64,000 nucleotides of DNA from Streptomyces guryensis (GCF_021261325.1 NZ_JAJSBI010000030.1:1-64000), one strand, 5' to 3'. Shown: positions 32,823 through 41,466, counted from the stretch's first letter. The notes: a model not told the origin generated them from the sequence alone. Numbers and translations: made by a program.

Positions 32823-34877
32823 ATGACCGCCATCCCCGCCGTCCAGCCCACCGGCGCGCACCGAGGCCGCCGGGCGGCGACCCGCCGTTCCGGCCCGTCG
32901 GAGGACGCCCCGCGCTGGGAGCGCCCGGCGCTCGCCGCGGTGCTGGTCGTCGCCGCGGTGCTGTACTCCTGGGGCATCGGGAACGCCGCGCTGCACCCCT
33001 TCTACGGCGCGGCGATACGGTCGATGTCCGAGAGCTGGCGGGCCTTCTTCTTCGGCGGGCTCGACGCGAGCGGTTCGATCACCATCGACAAGCTGCCGGG
33101 CGCCTTCTGGCCCGACGCCGTCTCCGTCTGGCTCTTCGGCCCGCACACCTGGGCGGCCGCGCTTCCGCAGGTCGTCGAGGGCGTGCTCACCGTGTGGCTG
33201 TTGCACCGGATCGTACGGGCCTGGGCCGGTCCGTTCGCCGCGCTGATCGCCGCGCTGGCGCTCACCCTCACCCCGGTCACGGTGGCCCTCAACCGGGCCA
33301 CCATCCCGGACACCGCACTCACCCTGCTGCTGGTGGCGGCCGCCGGAGCGCTGCAGAAGGCGGTGCGCACCGAGCGGCTGCTGCCGCTGATCACCTGTGG
33401 GATCTGGGTCGGGCTCGCCTTCCAGGCGAAGATGCTGCAGGCGTGGCTGGTGCTGCCGGTCTTCGCGGCCGTCTACCAACTCGCCGCGCCCGGAGCCCGC
33501 TTGAACCGGGCCCTGCGTGTCCTGCTGGCCGGCGCGGTCGCCTTGGCGGTCTCCTGCTCCTGGGTGCTGATCGCCTGGGTGACGCCGGCCGCGAGCCGCC
33601 CGTACCTCGACGGCACGTCCAACAACGATCCGTTCACCCTGGTCTTCGGCTACAACGGCCTGAGCCGCTTCAGCAGCGATTCCACCGCGTTCGGCGCCGT
33701 CGCGGGCACCGCCGCCAGCCGCACCACCGGCAACACCGGCTGGGACATGCTGATCAACGACACGGTCGGCCCGCAGATCGCCTGGTTCCTGCCGCTCGCC
33801 GTGCTAGCCACGGTCCTGGGCATCGTCTGGCGCGCCGGGCAACCGCGAACCGACCCGCTGCGCACGGGATTTGTGATGTGGGGCGGCTGGCTCGCCATGC
33901 ACACCCTGGTGTTCAGCGCCTCCAACGGCAACCACGCCTACTACACGGCCGTCATCGCCCCGGCGCTCGCCGCGCTGGCCGGCGGCGGCCTCGCGCTCTT
34001 CCGCTCGGAGTACGAGGCGACGTACGAGCCGAAGCCGGAGGCCCAGTACGAGCCGAAGCCGGAGGCGCAGCACGAGCCGAAGCCGGTGGTGCAGTGGGAA
34101 CCGACGCTTGAGGCGAGGTACGAACCGACGCTGGAGTCAAGCTACGAATCGGCGAGGGAGGCCGAGCACGAGGCGGGCGGCCGACGGCACCTGGCGCTGC
34201 CGGCGGCGATCGCGCTGACGGCGGGGTGGGCGCTGGTGCTCGACTGGCCGACCCGCTTCGCCTCCTGGCTGTTGCCGGTCGCCGTGATGCTCGCGCTCTG
34301 CGGTGTGGTGGGCCTGTGGAGCCGCGGGCCGCGCACCTCGCCGCGGATGATCCACGCCGCCCTCGCCGCGGGGATCGCGGCCACCCTGGTCGTACCGGCC
34401 GGCTGGGCCGTCTCCGGCCTCAACCCGATCTACGCGGGCGCCACCACCTCGCCGATGGCCGGTCCGGTCGGCAAGTCGTACTACGAGCATCCCCGTCACG
34501 CTCCGCGGAGGCCGGGGCTCGGCCGGCCCAACGCCCGCGTCACCGCCCTGCTCGACTACCTCACCACGCACCGCCACGGTGAGAAGTACCTGCTCGCCAC
34601 CCAGGCCGCCTACACCGCCGAGCCCCTGCTGCGCGCGAAGTCCGAGCCCATCCTCGTCATGGGCGGCTTCACGGGCAGCACGCCCTTCCCCACCGCCCAG
34701 CAGCTCGGCAGCCTCGTCGCCACCGACCAGCTGCGCTATGCGCTGCTCACCAGCCAGCGCACCACCACTCCCGCCACCACCTGGGTGAAGTCCCACTGCA
34801 CCCGCATCAAGCCCACCGCCTACGGCCGCCGCACCGACGGCAGCTTCGTCCTGTACGACTGCAAACCTCAGCGGTGA
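32823..34877 (+). CDS. GT39/ArnT-like polytopic glycosyltransferase
   Basis: The 684-residue integral membrane protein has about eleven helices and the YkcB-type motif SGSITIDKLPGAFW near residue 78, where the catalytic acidic loop of PMT/ArnT enzymes lies. These enzymes use polyprenyl-phosphate sugars outside the membrane. The C-terminal extracytoplasmic domain (about 560-684) resembles that of YkcB. Residues 397-448 form an unusual run of eight-residue repeats of the type (Y/H/W)EPKPEAQ, placed in a loop between helices. It is the last gene of the cluster, 56 bp after the NlpC/P60 gene. Confidence 0.85.
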   Translation: MTAIPAVQPTGAHRGRRAATRRSGPSEDAPRWERPALAAVLVVAAVLYSWGIGNAALHPFYGAAIRSMSESWRAFFFGGLDASGSITIDKLPGAFWPDAVSVWLFGPHTWAAALPQVVEGVLTVWLLHRIVRAWAGPFAALIAALALTLTPVTVALNRATIPDTALTLLLVAAAGALQKAVRTERLLPLITCGIWVGLAFQAKMLQAWLVLPVFAAVYQLAAPGARLNRALRVLLAGAVALAVSCSWVLIAWVTPAASRPYLDGTSNNDPFTLVFGYNGLSRFSSDSTAFGAVAGTAASRTTGNTGWDMLINDTVGPQIAWFLPLAVLATVLGIVWRAGQPRTDPLRTGFVMWGGWLAMHTLVFSASNGNHAYYTAVIAPALAALAGGGLALFRSEYEATYEPKPEAQYEPKPEAQHEPKPVVQWEPTLEARYEPTLESSYESAREAEHEAGGRRHLALPAAIALTAGWALVLDWPTRFASWLLPVAVMLALCGVVGLWSRGPRTSPRMIHAALAAGIAATLVVPAGWAVSGLNPIYAGATTSPMAGPVGKSYYEHPRHAPRRPGLGRPNARVTALLDYLTTHRHGEKYLLATQAAYTAEPLLRAKSEPILVMGGFTGSTPFPTAQQLGSLVATDQLRYALLTSQRTTTPATTWVKSHCTRIKPTAYGRRTDGSFVLYDCKPQR
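34023..34166 (+). repeat. Six 24-bp in-frame tandem repeats inside the glycosyltransferase gene
   Basis: Units of 24 bp starting tac/cac/tgg-gag-ccg-aag-ccg-gag... run without a gap, with a half unit before (34011-34022). The first two differ at one base; later ones drift. Each encodes aromatic-Glu-Pro-Lys/Thr-Pro/Leu-Glu-x-x. Length may vary between strains by slippage. Confidence 0.85.
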
Positions 34878-35066
34878 GGCGACGGCCCCGGAACGGGACT
34901 CATCCGGAAGCGACAAGGACTCCTGGTCGAAGGACGGCGTCAGTTTCCCCACCGGGGAGAAGGGCGGCGGGGACCAGGCACTCCAGCTGCGGGCCGCCAC
35001 GGACGGGACCACGCGGGGCACCCTGCAGTCCGAGTTCCACCGCACCGGGCCGACCGTCTTCACCGG
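34878..35066 (+). other. Coding-like remnant after the Pgs cluster
   Basis: In one plus frame the stretch reads DSWSKDGVSFPTGEKGGGDQ, ALQLRAATDGTTRGTLQSEF and HRTGPTVFTGYR. This has coding composition with no start and no matching end. It looks like a secreted-protein fragment truncated by the neighbouring phosphatase gene. I do not recognise the family. Confidence 0.3.
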
Positions 35067-36305
35067 CTACAGGCGGATGACGATGAGGGCGATGTCGTCC
35101 GCTGCGCCGCCGGTGACGTCGAGTTGGCCCAGCAGTGTGTCGGCCAACTTGTCGGGGGCGAGGGTGCTGTCCTGGGCAAGGGCCGTGGTCAGGCGTTCCA
35201 GGCTGGCGTAGATGTCCTCGCCGCGACGCTCGATGAGGCCGTCGGTGTACAGCACCAGGGTGTCCCCCGGGGTGTAGGTGAGGCCGGCCTGGGGGCGGGG
35301 GACGTGGTGCGGTCGCGCGCCCAGTGGCGGATCGGTGGCCTGGTCCAGCAGCTCGCAGATCCCGTCCGCGTGCACGAGGACCGGCGGCGGATGCCCGGCA
35401 CTGCTGTAGATGATCAGTCTGCTGCGCGGGTCGACGAGTACCTTGACCGCGGTCGCGGCCGTGGCACCGTCCAGCGAGCGGGCGTACAAGCCGAGGACCT
35501 CCAGGGCCTGGGCCGGGCTGGGTATGGCGCGGATGGCCGCGCTCAGGGCGCTGCGGAGCATGCCCATGACGGCTGCGGCGTGCAGTCCGTGGCCGACGAC
35601 GTCTCCGACCGCCGCGGCGTAACGGTCGGGCGGCAGGTCGACGACGTCGTACCAGTCACCGCACACGTTCAGCGACCTGGTCGCCGGCAGGTAGCGCACG
35701 GCGATGCTGTCGGTGTGCCGGTCCAGGTCGGGGGCGGAGAGCATGGCTTCTTGCAGGGTGACGGCGACCTGCCGTTCGCGGGCGTGGGCCTGGCGCAGCT
35801 CCTGGTTCAGCCGGTGCAGCTCACGGGCCCGCGCGTACAACTCGGCGGCCATGCCCCTTTCCCGCTCCGCGAACTCCGCGGTCAGCTCGCGGGCCCGGCG
35901 GGAGTGGACGAAGGCGGTCACGTCCTCGGCCCGCTGAACGATCCACCGCACCCTGCCGTCGGCCCCGGGGATCGGAGTGTGGATCTCCGACCACCACCGC
36001 TCCTCGAACCCGCCCGGCCGCTCGGGAGCGGGGATGTCGTACCGCTGCAGCACCAAGGTGTCCGGTTCTCCGGTGTTCAGCACCCGGCGCAGTGACGCCT
36101 TGAGGTTCCGCTGCGCGTTCTCGGGCGCACCGGGGTTTTCCGGCAGGGCGTCGAAGAAGTACCTGTCGACCAGTTCGTCCCTGGTCCGTCCGGTGGTGTG
36201 CAGACAGGCCGGGTTGACGTAACGGATCACCAGGTCCGTGTCCAGTACCAGGTACGGGCTCGGTGTGGCTTCGAAGAAAGCCGTGAAATCGATCTCCGCT
36301 ACCAT
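35067..36305 (-). CDS. PAS-domain PP2C (SpoIIE-type) phosphatase
   Basis: The 412-residue protein has an N-terminal PAS domain (FFEATPSPYLVLDTDL to about residue 130), a coiled-coil linker (about 135-185) and a SpoIIE-type PP2C domain. Its metal motifs are CGDWYDVVDL, VGDVVGHG, SSAGHPPPVL and the terminal GAADDIALIVI. It should dephosphorylate an anti-sigma antagonist in response to a PAS-bound signal. The ATG at 36305 gives MVAEIDFTAFFEATP; earlier starts add unrelated residues. It forms a natural functional class with the small HATPase at 11.4 kb, though they are not linked. Confidence 0.9.
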   Translation of the reverse strand: MVAEIDFTAFFEATPSPYLVLDTDLVIRYVNPACLHTTGRTRDELVDRYFFDALPENPGAPENAQRNLKASLRRVLNTGEPDTLVLQRYDIPAPERPGGFEERWWSEIHTPIPGADGRVRWIVQRAEDVTAFVHSRRARELTAEFAERERGMAAELYARARELHRLNQELRQAHARERQVAVTLQEAMLSAPDLDRHTDSIAVRYLPATRSLNVCGDWYDVVDLPPDRYAAAVGDVVGHGLHAAAVMGMLRSALSAAIRAIPSPAQALEVLGLYARSLDGATAATAVKVLVDPRSRLIIYSSAGHPPPVLVHADGICELLDQATDPPLGARPHHVPRPQAGLTYTPGDTLVLYTDGLIERRGEDIYASLERLTTALAQDSTLAPDKLADTLLGQLDVTGGAADDIALIVIRL

Positions 36306-36441
36306 CAGGCGCTTCCTGTGGCCCGCGAGCGCGACGGCCGACACTTCCAATCTACGTGTGATCCGGCATTCGGGCTCACCGGATGCGCCGAGCCGGACGC
36401 CGGGTGCAGGCGAGGTGATCAGGAAGTCCCGGAAATGATCG

Positions 36442-36475
36442 AGGGCCTCCTATCACCCCAGTGATACGAGGCCCT
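36442..36475. terminator. Hairpin beside the left attachment site
   Basis: An outer 8-bp stem (agggcctc/gaggccct) continues into an inner 6-bp stem (tatcac/gtgata) around ccca. On the minus strand it lies just past the tRNA-Pro 3' remnant, matching in place the hairpin past the intact tRNA at 57.5 kb. It is probably the original chromosomal tRNA terminator. Confidence 0.6.
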
Positions 36476-36502
36476 GACCTGCGATGACAGTCTCATCAAA
36501 CC

Positions 36503-36545
36503 GTCGGGACGACAGGATTTGAACCTGCGAGCCCCTGACCCCCAG
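36503..36545 (-). repeat. Left att site: duplicated 3' half of tRNA-Pro
   Basis: These 43 bases repeat 57564-57606 with two mismatches and in the same orientation. They cover the tRNA from the anticodon loop to the discriminator base; identity ends right at the anticodon loop and no 5' half follows. This is the classic footprint of tyrosine-integrase insertion into a tRNA gene. Confidence 0.8.
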
Positions 36546-36761
36546 AAGCCGAGGCCAAGGTCAGAGGGTCCATGCAGTCCGGGGAGTCCGGCAAACGTCC
36601 AGGTCAGTAGCCTGAGACGTCGGCTGCTGTGAGATGGCCTGTGATAGATGCATCGCCGACAAGCCGCCGACCACGGAGCAGCTGTTCTTACTCGACCACA
36701 CCAGGCACAACGCGTCCGTCGGGGACATCCGATGTCTCTGGCGTGCGGGGCCGATCAGGCC

Positions 36762-36977
36762 GACCTGCCTGCGAAGGACTTTGGGATCTTCGACTCACGC
36801 ATCGTTGCCCTGCTGGACTTCGACGACGATGACAACCTGCTCAACATCGAGCTGATTACGGCACCTGCCGAGGTCGTGCGGTACTCCATCGCGCGTGACG
36901 CGGCGATGCACCTTTCTGATGCCTTGTCACCATTGATGACTGTCGGTTGGTATGGGAACTGTCCGCTACCGGAATGA
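36762..36977 (+). pseudogene. DUF6879-like C-terminal relic
   Basis: The frame reads KDFGIFDSRIVALLDFDDDD, NLLNIELITAPAEVVRYSIA and RDAAMHLSDALS. This resembles the C-terminal half of the DUF6879 proteins that accompany XRE regulators in Streptomyces integrative elements. The upstream half is in other frames and has no start. Base composition is lower in GC than the neighbours. Confidence 0.45.
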
Positions 36978-37029
36978 ACTTGACACTCGGTCAGAGACGC
37001 CCTGAGTACGACAAGGAAGGCTCTGTTCT

Positions 37030-38325
37030 GTGACCTTTCTGCCTTCTCTCCAGGTTGTTCGGCACCTTCGTATGCCGACGGCCGTTGCCGTCGTCCTGTA
37101 TCTGGTGGCCGTTCTCCTCGTCGGTACTGCGACACCCGCCGCGGCCCTGACCAAGCCCGTCATCAACGGGCCGGTGTTCAACGATCCCCTGGGTGCCCCG
37201 GCACAGCAGAAGGCCATTTTCACCCAGCTCGTCCGGCTGATCGACGCGACGCCTGGCGGGGCGACCATCCGCGGCTCGATGTACGAGTTCCAGGACCAGG
37301 AGGTCGCCGACGCACTGCTCGCCGCCGACCGACGCGGCGTCAACGTCAAGATCATCGTCGATGAGTCGACCTACGTCGGCCAGGCGGGCGTCGAGTACAA
37401 CAATCCTGCCTACCGGTCACTCAGATCCGGGCTCGGAACCAATGATGCCGCCCGCTCCTGGATCGTCGTCTGCGACGACAAGTTCGAGGACCCCGACGGA
37501 GTGGACGACGTCGTACGCGGTTGCCTGAGCGTCGCCCCGCCGGCACCGGCCTACAACCACAACAAGTACTTCATCTTTTCGAGGGTCGGGCCCTTCGATG
37601 ACGGCACCAGCTATTCCAAGGTCGTCTTCCAGACCTCCTCGAACCTCTCCGACTGGTACAAGGTCGAGTCCTTCAACGATGCCGTGACCTTCACGAACGC
37701 CACCGTGTACGACGGCTACGCGTCGTACCACGAGAAGCAGCGCTCCGCGCGTTACCTCAAGGGCGGCAACAACCACGCGTACTTCTCCACCCCGACCGGC
37801 TCGACCTATCGGGCCTTCTTCTTCCCGCGCGGTGACTCCTCGTACAACAACCCGGCCACCGACACCATCGTCAACGCCCTCAACGAGGTCAGCTGCGCCT
37901 ACACCGGCACGGACGGGAAACGGCACCAGACCGACATCCGCATCGTGATGCACGCCTTCTACGGCTCGCGCGTCCAGGTCGCCGACAAGCTGGCCCAACT
38001 GCGCGGCAGGGGCTGCTGGATCGACATCATCTACGCCGAGAGCGACTCCAAGATCACCGGCAAGCTCACCGCCGCCGGCATCCAGCACCGTAGGTGCCGC
38101 ATCCCCAACGGTCCCGGAATCGATGTTCGCCCGCACAACAAAGAGATCTTGATCGACGGTGACTACAACGGCGACATCACACCGCGCGTCTACACGGGCA
38201 GTGCCAATCTGGCAGGGTCCTCGCTGCGCTCGGCCGACGAGGCAATCGTACGGATCGTCAGCGCCTCCTATCACTCAAAGTACCTGAGCACGTTCTACAA
38301 GATCCGCTCTGCCTGCGGCGGGTGA
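37030..38325 (+). CDS. Secreted phospholipase D-like protein
   Basis: The 431-residue protein has a signal peptide (cleaved near PAAA, residue 39) and two HxK motifs: HNK at 177-179 and HNK at 369-371. The second is followed by the expected Asp376 and by GSANLAGSS; in the first, the Asp position is Ser184. Other landmarks are YEFQDQEVADAL and VKIIVDES. It belongs to the PLD superfamily, which includes phospholipases, nucleases and transferases; an exported nuclease or lipase is likely. The start is GTG. It is intact inside the integrated element and its last codons lie just before an IS5 relic. Confidence 0.85.
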   Translation: MTFLPSLQVVRHLRMPTAVAVVLYLVAVLLVGTATPAAALTKPVINGPVFNDPLGAPAQQKAIFTQLVRLIDATPGGATIRGSMYEFQDQEVADALLAADRRGVNVKIIVDESTYVGQAGVEYNNPAYRSLRSGLGTNDAARSWIVVCDDKFEDPDGVDDVVRGCLSVAPPAPAYNHNKYFIFSRVGPFDDGTSYSKVVFQTSSNLSDWYKVESFNDAVTFTNATVYDGYASYHEKQRSARYLKGGNNHAYFSTPTGSTYRAFFFPRGDSSYNNPATDTIVNALNEVSCAYTGTDGKRHQTDIRIVMHAFYGSRVQVADKLAQLRGRGCWIDIIYAESDSKITGKLTAAGIQHRRCRIPNGPGIDVRPHNKEILIDGDYNGDITPRVYTGSANLAGSSLRSADEAIVRIVSASYHSKYLSTFYKIRSACGG

Positions 38326-38394
38326 TGCTCCGCGGTGCCTGTGGCAGTTCCGCCTGACCGTGGCGGGCCGGCACGATCCGCTATTCCCTGGTCC

Positions 38395-38877
38395 ATGTCG
38401 AAGCCTGTACCACGACACGAAGGTCTTCGGAATGATTTTGTCCGTCGGGAGCTGCGGTTCATGGGGCGGGGAGATCTCACGGATAGGCAGTGGGCGGTGC
38501 TGGAGCCATTGTTGCCGAAGAGGATGAAGGTGGGGCGGCCGGCGATCTGGCCCCTGCCGACCGGCCCAACCGGCCAACCCACACATGCGTATCAGGCGTA
38601 CGCCTCCCGGAGGAATCGCGCCTACCTGCGCCGACGGGGATTCCGCTGCACCATCCCCATCCCAGACAAAGCCGACCAGGCGCGCAACCGCAGGAAGCAC
38701 GGTTCCCGTGGCGGCCGGCCACCGACGTTCGAACCAGAGGACTACAAGGCCCGACACGCGGTCGAGTGCGGCATCAATCGCCTCAAGAGGCATCGAGCCG
38801 TGGCCACCAGGTACGACAAACTCGCGGTCCGCTACGAGGCCACCGTGCTGGTCGCAGCCATCAACGAGTGGTTGTGA
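38395..38877 (+). pseudogene. IS5-family transposase with internal deletion
   Basis: The open frame of 160 residues joins a transposase N-terminus (GRGDLTDRQWAVLEPLLPKR) to its C-terminus (NRRKHGSRGGRPPTFEPEDY, KARHAVECGINRLKRHRAVA, TRYDKLAVRYEATVLVAAIN). About 100 central residues, with the first two catalytic acidic residues, are replaced by a short junk stretch. It cannot transpose itself. Its 3' end overlaps the end of the convergent acetyltransferase gene by 17 bp, suggesting the insertion trimmed that gene. Confidence 0.75.
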
Positions 38878-39403
38878 CGTACTGATCCGACGACAACTCG
38901 AACACCCGCACTCGCCGACCGCAGGTGGGATTGACGGTCTCACGGACCGGATGCATCCCCAGTTTGGTCATGATCCGTTCGGAGGCGTCGTTGCCCACTT
39001 GAGCGATGCTGACCATCCGCTCCAGCCCTCGCTCTTCGAACCCGAACCGTACAGCGGCCGCAGCAGCCTCGGTGGCCAAGCCCTGCCCCCAGTGGGAACG
39101 CCCCAGCCGCCAGCCGACCTCAACCGCTGGCAGTACCTCCGGCAAGAAGTGGGGCACCGAATGGCCGGTGAACCCGGCCAGCTCGCCAGTGGACCGGATC
39201 TCCACGGCGAACAGGCCGAAGCCCTGTGACTCCCACTCGCTCTCCCATGCCTGGATCCCGCCGCGAGTCTGCTGTTCGTCACGGACGCTGCCGTCACTGA
39301 TCCATCGCATGACCTCGGGGTCGGCATTGATGGCAGCCATGGGCGCAACGTCTTCCTCGCGCCAGCGACGCAGGATCAAACGGGGAGTCTCAAGCGTGAT
39401 CAT
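38861..39403 (-). CDS. GNAT-family N-acetyltransferase (RimJ/RimL type)
   Basis: The 180-residue protein starts MITLETPRLILRRW, the RimJ/RimL pattern, and has the acetyl-CoA loop region (GWRLGRSHWGQGLATEAAAA, about 100-119) and a late RIMTKLGM helix. It transfers acetyl groups to an amino group of a protein or small molecule. The ATG at 39403 is preferred over an upstream start that adds 20 atypical residues. The last codons lie inside the IS5-like relic, so the C-terminus may differ from the ancestral one. Confidence 0.85.
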   Translation of the reverse strand: MITLETPRLILRRWREEDVAPMAAINADPEVMRWISDGSVRDEQQTRGGIQAWESEWESQGFGLFAVEIRSTGELAGFTGHSVPHFLPEVLPAVEVGWRLGRSHWGQGLATEAAAAAVRFGFEERGLERMVSIAQVGNDASERIMTKLGMHPVRETVNPTCGRRVRVFELSSDQYVTTTR

Positions 39404-40060
39404 CCAATGATTCTGGAGCACCAACGGGTTCTCCACCATCCTCACCGGGCACTTTCGATACACGCCCTAGCCGAACCGGCGCCGGCCCCTGCTCTCTCTC
39501 CAAGTTCGCGAACACGAGCAGGAACGCCATCTCCGGCGACGTCAACCAACTCCGGCCCCCGCCGCGTGGCCCGAGTCCAAGATCCCGGATCAAGCTCTGT
39601 CACGGCGCCTGACAGTGAGGCCCGAGGGCTTCCGTCGATCAGGCGGGCGACTTGCTGGGCGTGTCCGCCCTCTTCCCGGATCTTCACCACGGTCGATACT
39701 GCGATGCAGATCCGTGCACCGACCACTGGTCCCCAGAACTGGTCCCCAAGTCAACCTCGCTGAGTTTTCGGCCCAGTTGGAGGAGACGCTTGTGTCATCG
39801 CCGACGGGGCATCAGCGACGCACGGCCGAGGACCGCCGCATGGTCAGGAGGCGGGTTAGCCAGGTCCGGTCACGGCGTGAGATCTCGCGACTCGCCGCCT
39901 GAGCTCGCGGATGGTGTCCTGCCATTGCCAGGAATCACTGCCGCACCACTCTGCTTCATCATCCGGCTGCCAGGCCGCCAGTTCGTCCAGGCGAGCGATC
40001 ACCGTGGAGGTCTCGGTGCCGGGAATTCCGGTGCACCGGTCGAGTCGCCTTTTTTCTTGG
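39404..40060. other. Relic zone without an intact gene
   Basis: No intact gene is visible. At 39728-39750 the sequence ggtccccagaactggtccccaag matches the tail of the integrase relic at 57484-57504 (ggtccccaactggtccccaag). On the minus strand 39870-40020 codes for a W/E-rich end (ARLDELAAWQPDDEAEW, then WQWQDTIRELRRRV) of an unrecognised protein that has no start. Confidence 0.4.
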
Positions 40061-40065
40061 TGGCC

Positions 40066-40147
40066 GGCGCGGCGCGGTCGCGGTGCGGCGCGGTCGCGGT
40101 GCGGCGCGGTCGCGGTGCGGTGCGGTGCGGTCGCGGTGCGGTGCGAG
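40066..40147. repeat. GC-only tandem repeat, 16-bp unit
   Basis: The unit tcgcggtgcggcgcgg repeats about three times, then a 5-bp shortened variant (tgcgg) follows. It interrupts the aldo/keto reductase reading frame on the minus strand. Confidence 0.75.
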
Positions 40148-40366
40148 GGTCCGGCCAAGGAGTTCCTCGTTGGCTCCGTCGCCGTAGAAGTCGCCGGTGT
40201 CGAACATGGTGACGCCCGAATCGAGGGCCTCCAGCACAGTGGCTGTGGCCTCGCCCGGGTCAGCGGGGCCGTAGGCGCCGGTCATGCTCATGCAGCCGAG
40301 GCCGAGTCGGGAGACCGCCAGGCCGTCGGCTCCAAGGGAGGTGGGGATGCATCGTTCCTCCCTCAC
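40148..40366 (-). pseudogene. Aldo/keto reductase N-terminal relic
   Basis: The minus strand reads SLGADGLAVSRLGLGCMSMT, GAYGPADPGEATATVLEAL and FDTGDFYGDGANEELLGRTL: the first 70 residues of an aldo/keto reductase with the catalytic Asp and Tyr of the DxxxxYG motif. It then runs into the GC-only tandem repeat and loses sense. A GTG at 40366 overlaps the stop of the upstream esterase gene, so it was once the second gene of that operon. Confidence 0.65.
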
Positions 40367-41325
40367 TTCGCCAGGGCTGCGTGGAGGAACGCGAGGATCT
40401 CTGCCTGGGCGGCCTCGGCCTGTGGTTCCAGGCCGGGCAGGGTGAGGAACGCATGCTTTGCTCCCGGATATTCGGAGAGTCGCACAGAGGTACCTGCCTG
40501 GCTCAGCCGCTGGACATAGCGGCGGCCGTGGTCGGCGACCGCGTCCTGGGTGGGTACCACCACGAGCGCTGGGGCGAGGTCGCTCAGGTCGTCTGCGTGC
40601 AGGGGCGAGAGTGCGCGGGCGTCGGCTCCGAGTGGAACGGCGAGTTGCTGAAACAGCCGCAGTTGCGGCAGGGCCCGGGTCGGGCTGTAGGCGTACTCAG
40701 CCATCGAGGGGTAGTCGAACATCGTCTCGGTCACGTCAACTGCGGGGTTGACCAGCACCTGCGCCGTGAGTTCCAGGCCGGCCTCTCTGGCCCGGAGAGC
40801 CGTCAGCGCGCTGATCAGCGCGCCGCAGCTCTCACCGAAGACGGCGACGCGCGCCGGGTCGACGCCCCACTGCGCTGCGTGCCGCACCACGTGCTGGAGC
40901 ACGTCCCAGCCGTCGTCGGCGGCGTTCGCCAGCGGGCTGCCGGGGGCGAGGAGGCGGTGCTCGACCGAGACGACGAGGGCGGGCAGCCGCGCGGCGAGGT
41001 GGCTATTGGTCCAGTCGCACTGCACCGCGGTGCCCACGAAGCTGCCTCCGTGGACGTGGACCACGAGTGGCAGGTCGGTTCGGGCAGATGTTTCGTCGTC
41101 TCCTGCCGGGGCCGGCCGGTAGACCCGGACCGGGAGGGCGCGGCCAGGCAGCGCGATCTCCCGCCAGTCGATCGCGGCGCCGGGATCCGGGTCTCCGAGG
41201 ATCGCCCGCGCCGCGCTGGAGGCTCGGAACCGGTTCTCCGCATCGCGGTAGACGAGCAGTTCCTCGGCCGTGATCACCGAGAAGTCCGGCTCCTGCGGCC
41301 GTGTCTCGGTAGTGGTCTCGCTCAT
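40363..41325 (-). CDS. Hormone-sensitive-lipase-type alpha/beta hydrolase
   Basis: The 320-residue protein has the HGG oxyanion motif (VVHVHGGSF, about 92-100), the nucleophile elbow GESCG (Ser166, where most relatives have GDSAG), a DAVAD acidic loop and a late HAFLTL histidine (about residue 296). It should hydrolyse acyl esters in the cytoplasm. AGGGGC lies before the ATG. It is divergent from a TetR regulator with a 17-bp palindrome between them, which makes it the likely regulated target. Confidence 0.87.
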   Translation of the reverse strand: MSETTTETRPQEPDFSVITAEELLVYRDAENRFRASSAARAILGDPDPGAAIDWREIALPGRALPVRVYRPAPAGDDETSARTDLPLVVHVHGGSFVGTAVQCDWTNSHLAARLPALVVSVEHRLLAPGSPLANAADDGWDVLQHVVRHAAQWGVDPARVAVFGESCGALISALTALRAREAGLELTAQVLVNPAVDVTETMFDYPSMAEYAYSPTRALPQLRLFQQLAVPLGADARALSPLHADDLSDLAPALVVVPTQDAVADHGRRYVQRLSQAGTSVRLSEYPGAKHAFLTLPGLEPQAEAAQAEILAFLHAALAK

Positions 41326-41392
41326 GTGCCCCTCTCCCCTCCCGGCCGGACCCTGGGTACGCCGTGACCGGACCATGTAGTGCACTCGATTA

Positions 41393-41409
41393 TGCACGCA
41401 GTGCGTGCA
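41393..41409. promoter_or_regulatory. Perfect 17-bp palindrome, TetR operator candidate
   Basis: TGCACGCA-G-TGCGTGCA has 8-bp arms around one base, lying 68 bp before the esterase start and 58 bp before the TetR start. Nearby tgcactcgattatgcac gives a second partial symmetry. Size and central position are typical for a TetR dimer that controls both divergent genes. Confidence 0.65.
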
Positions 41410-41466
41410 CAGGCAAGCGCAAGCATGAGTGCATGGGTTAGGCTGAGCCCTGACGAGAGGAGCGGG

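Noticed and set aside
36503..36600. A second tRNA-Pro gene
   Set aside because: Only the 3' half is present. The D arm and 5' acceptor strand do not follow the anticodon loop, which fits an attachment-site copy.
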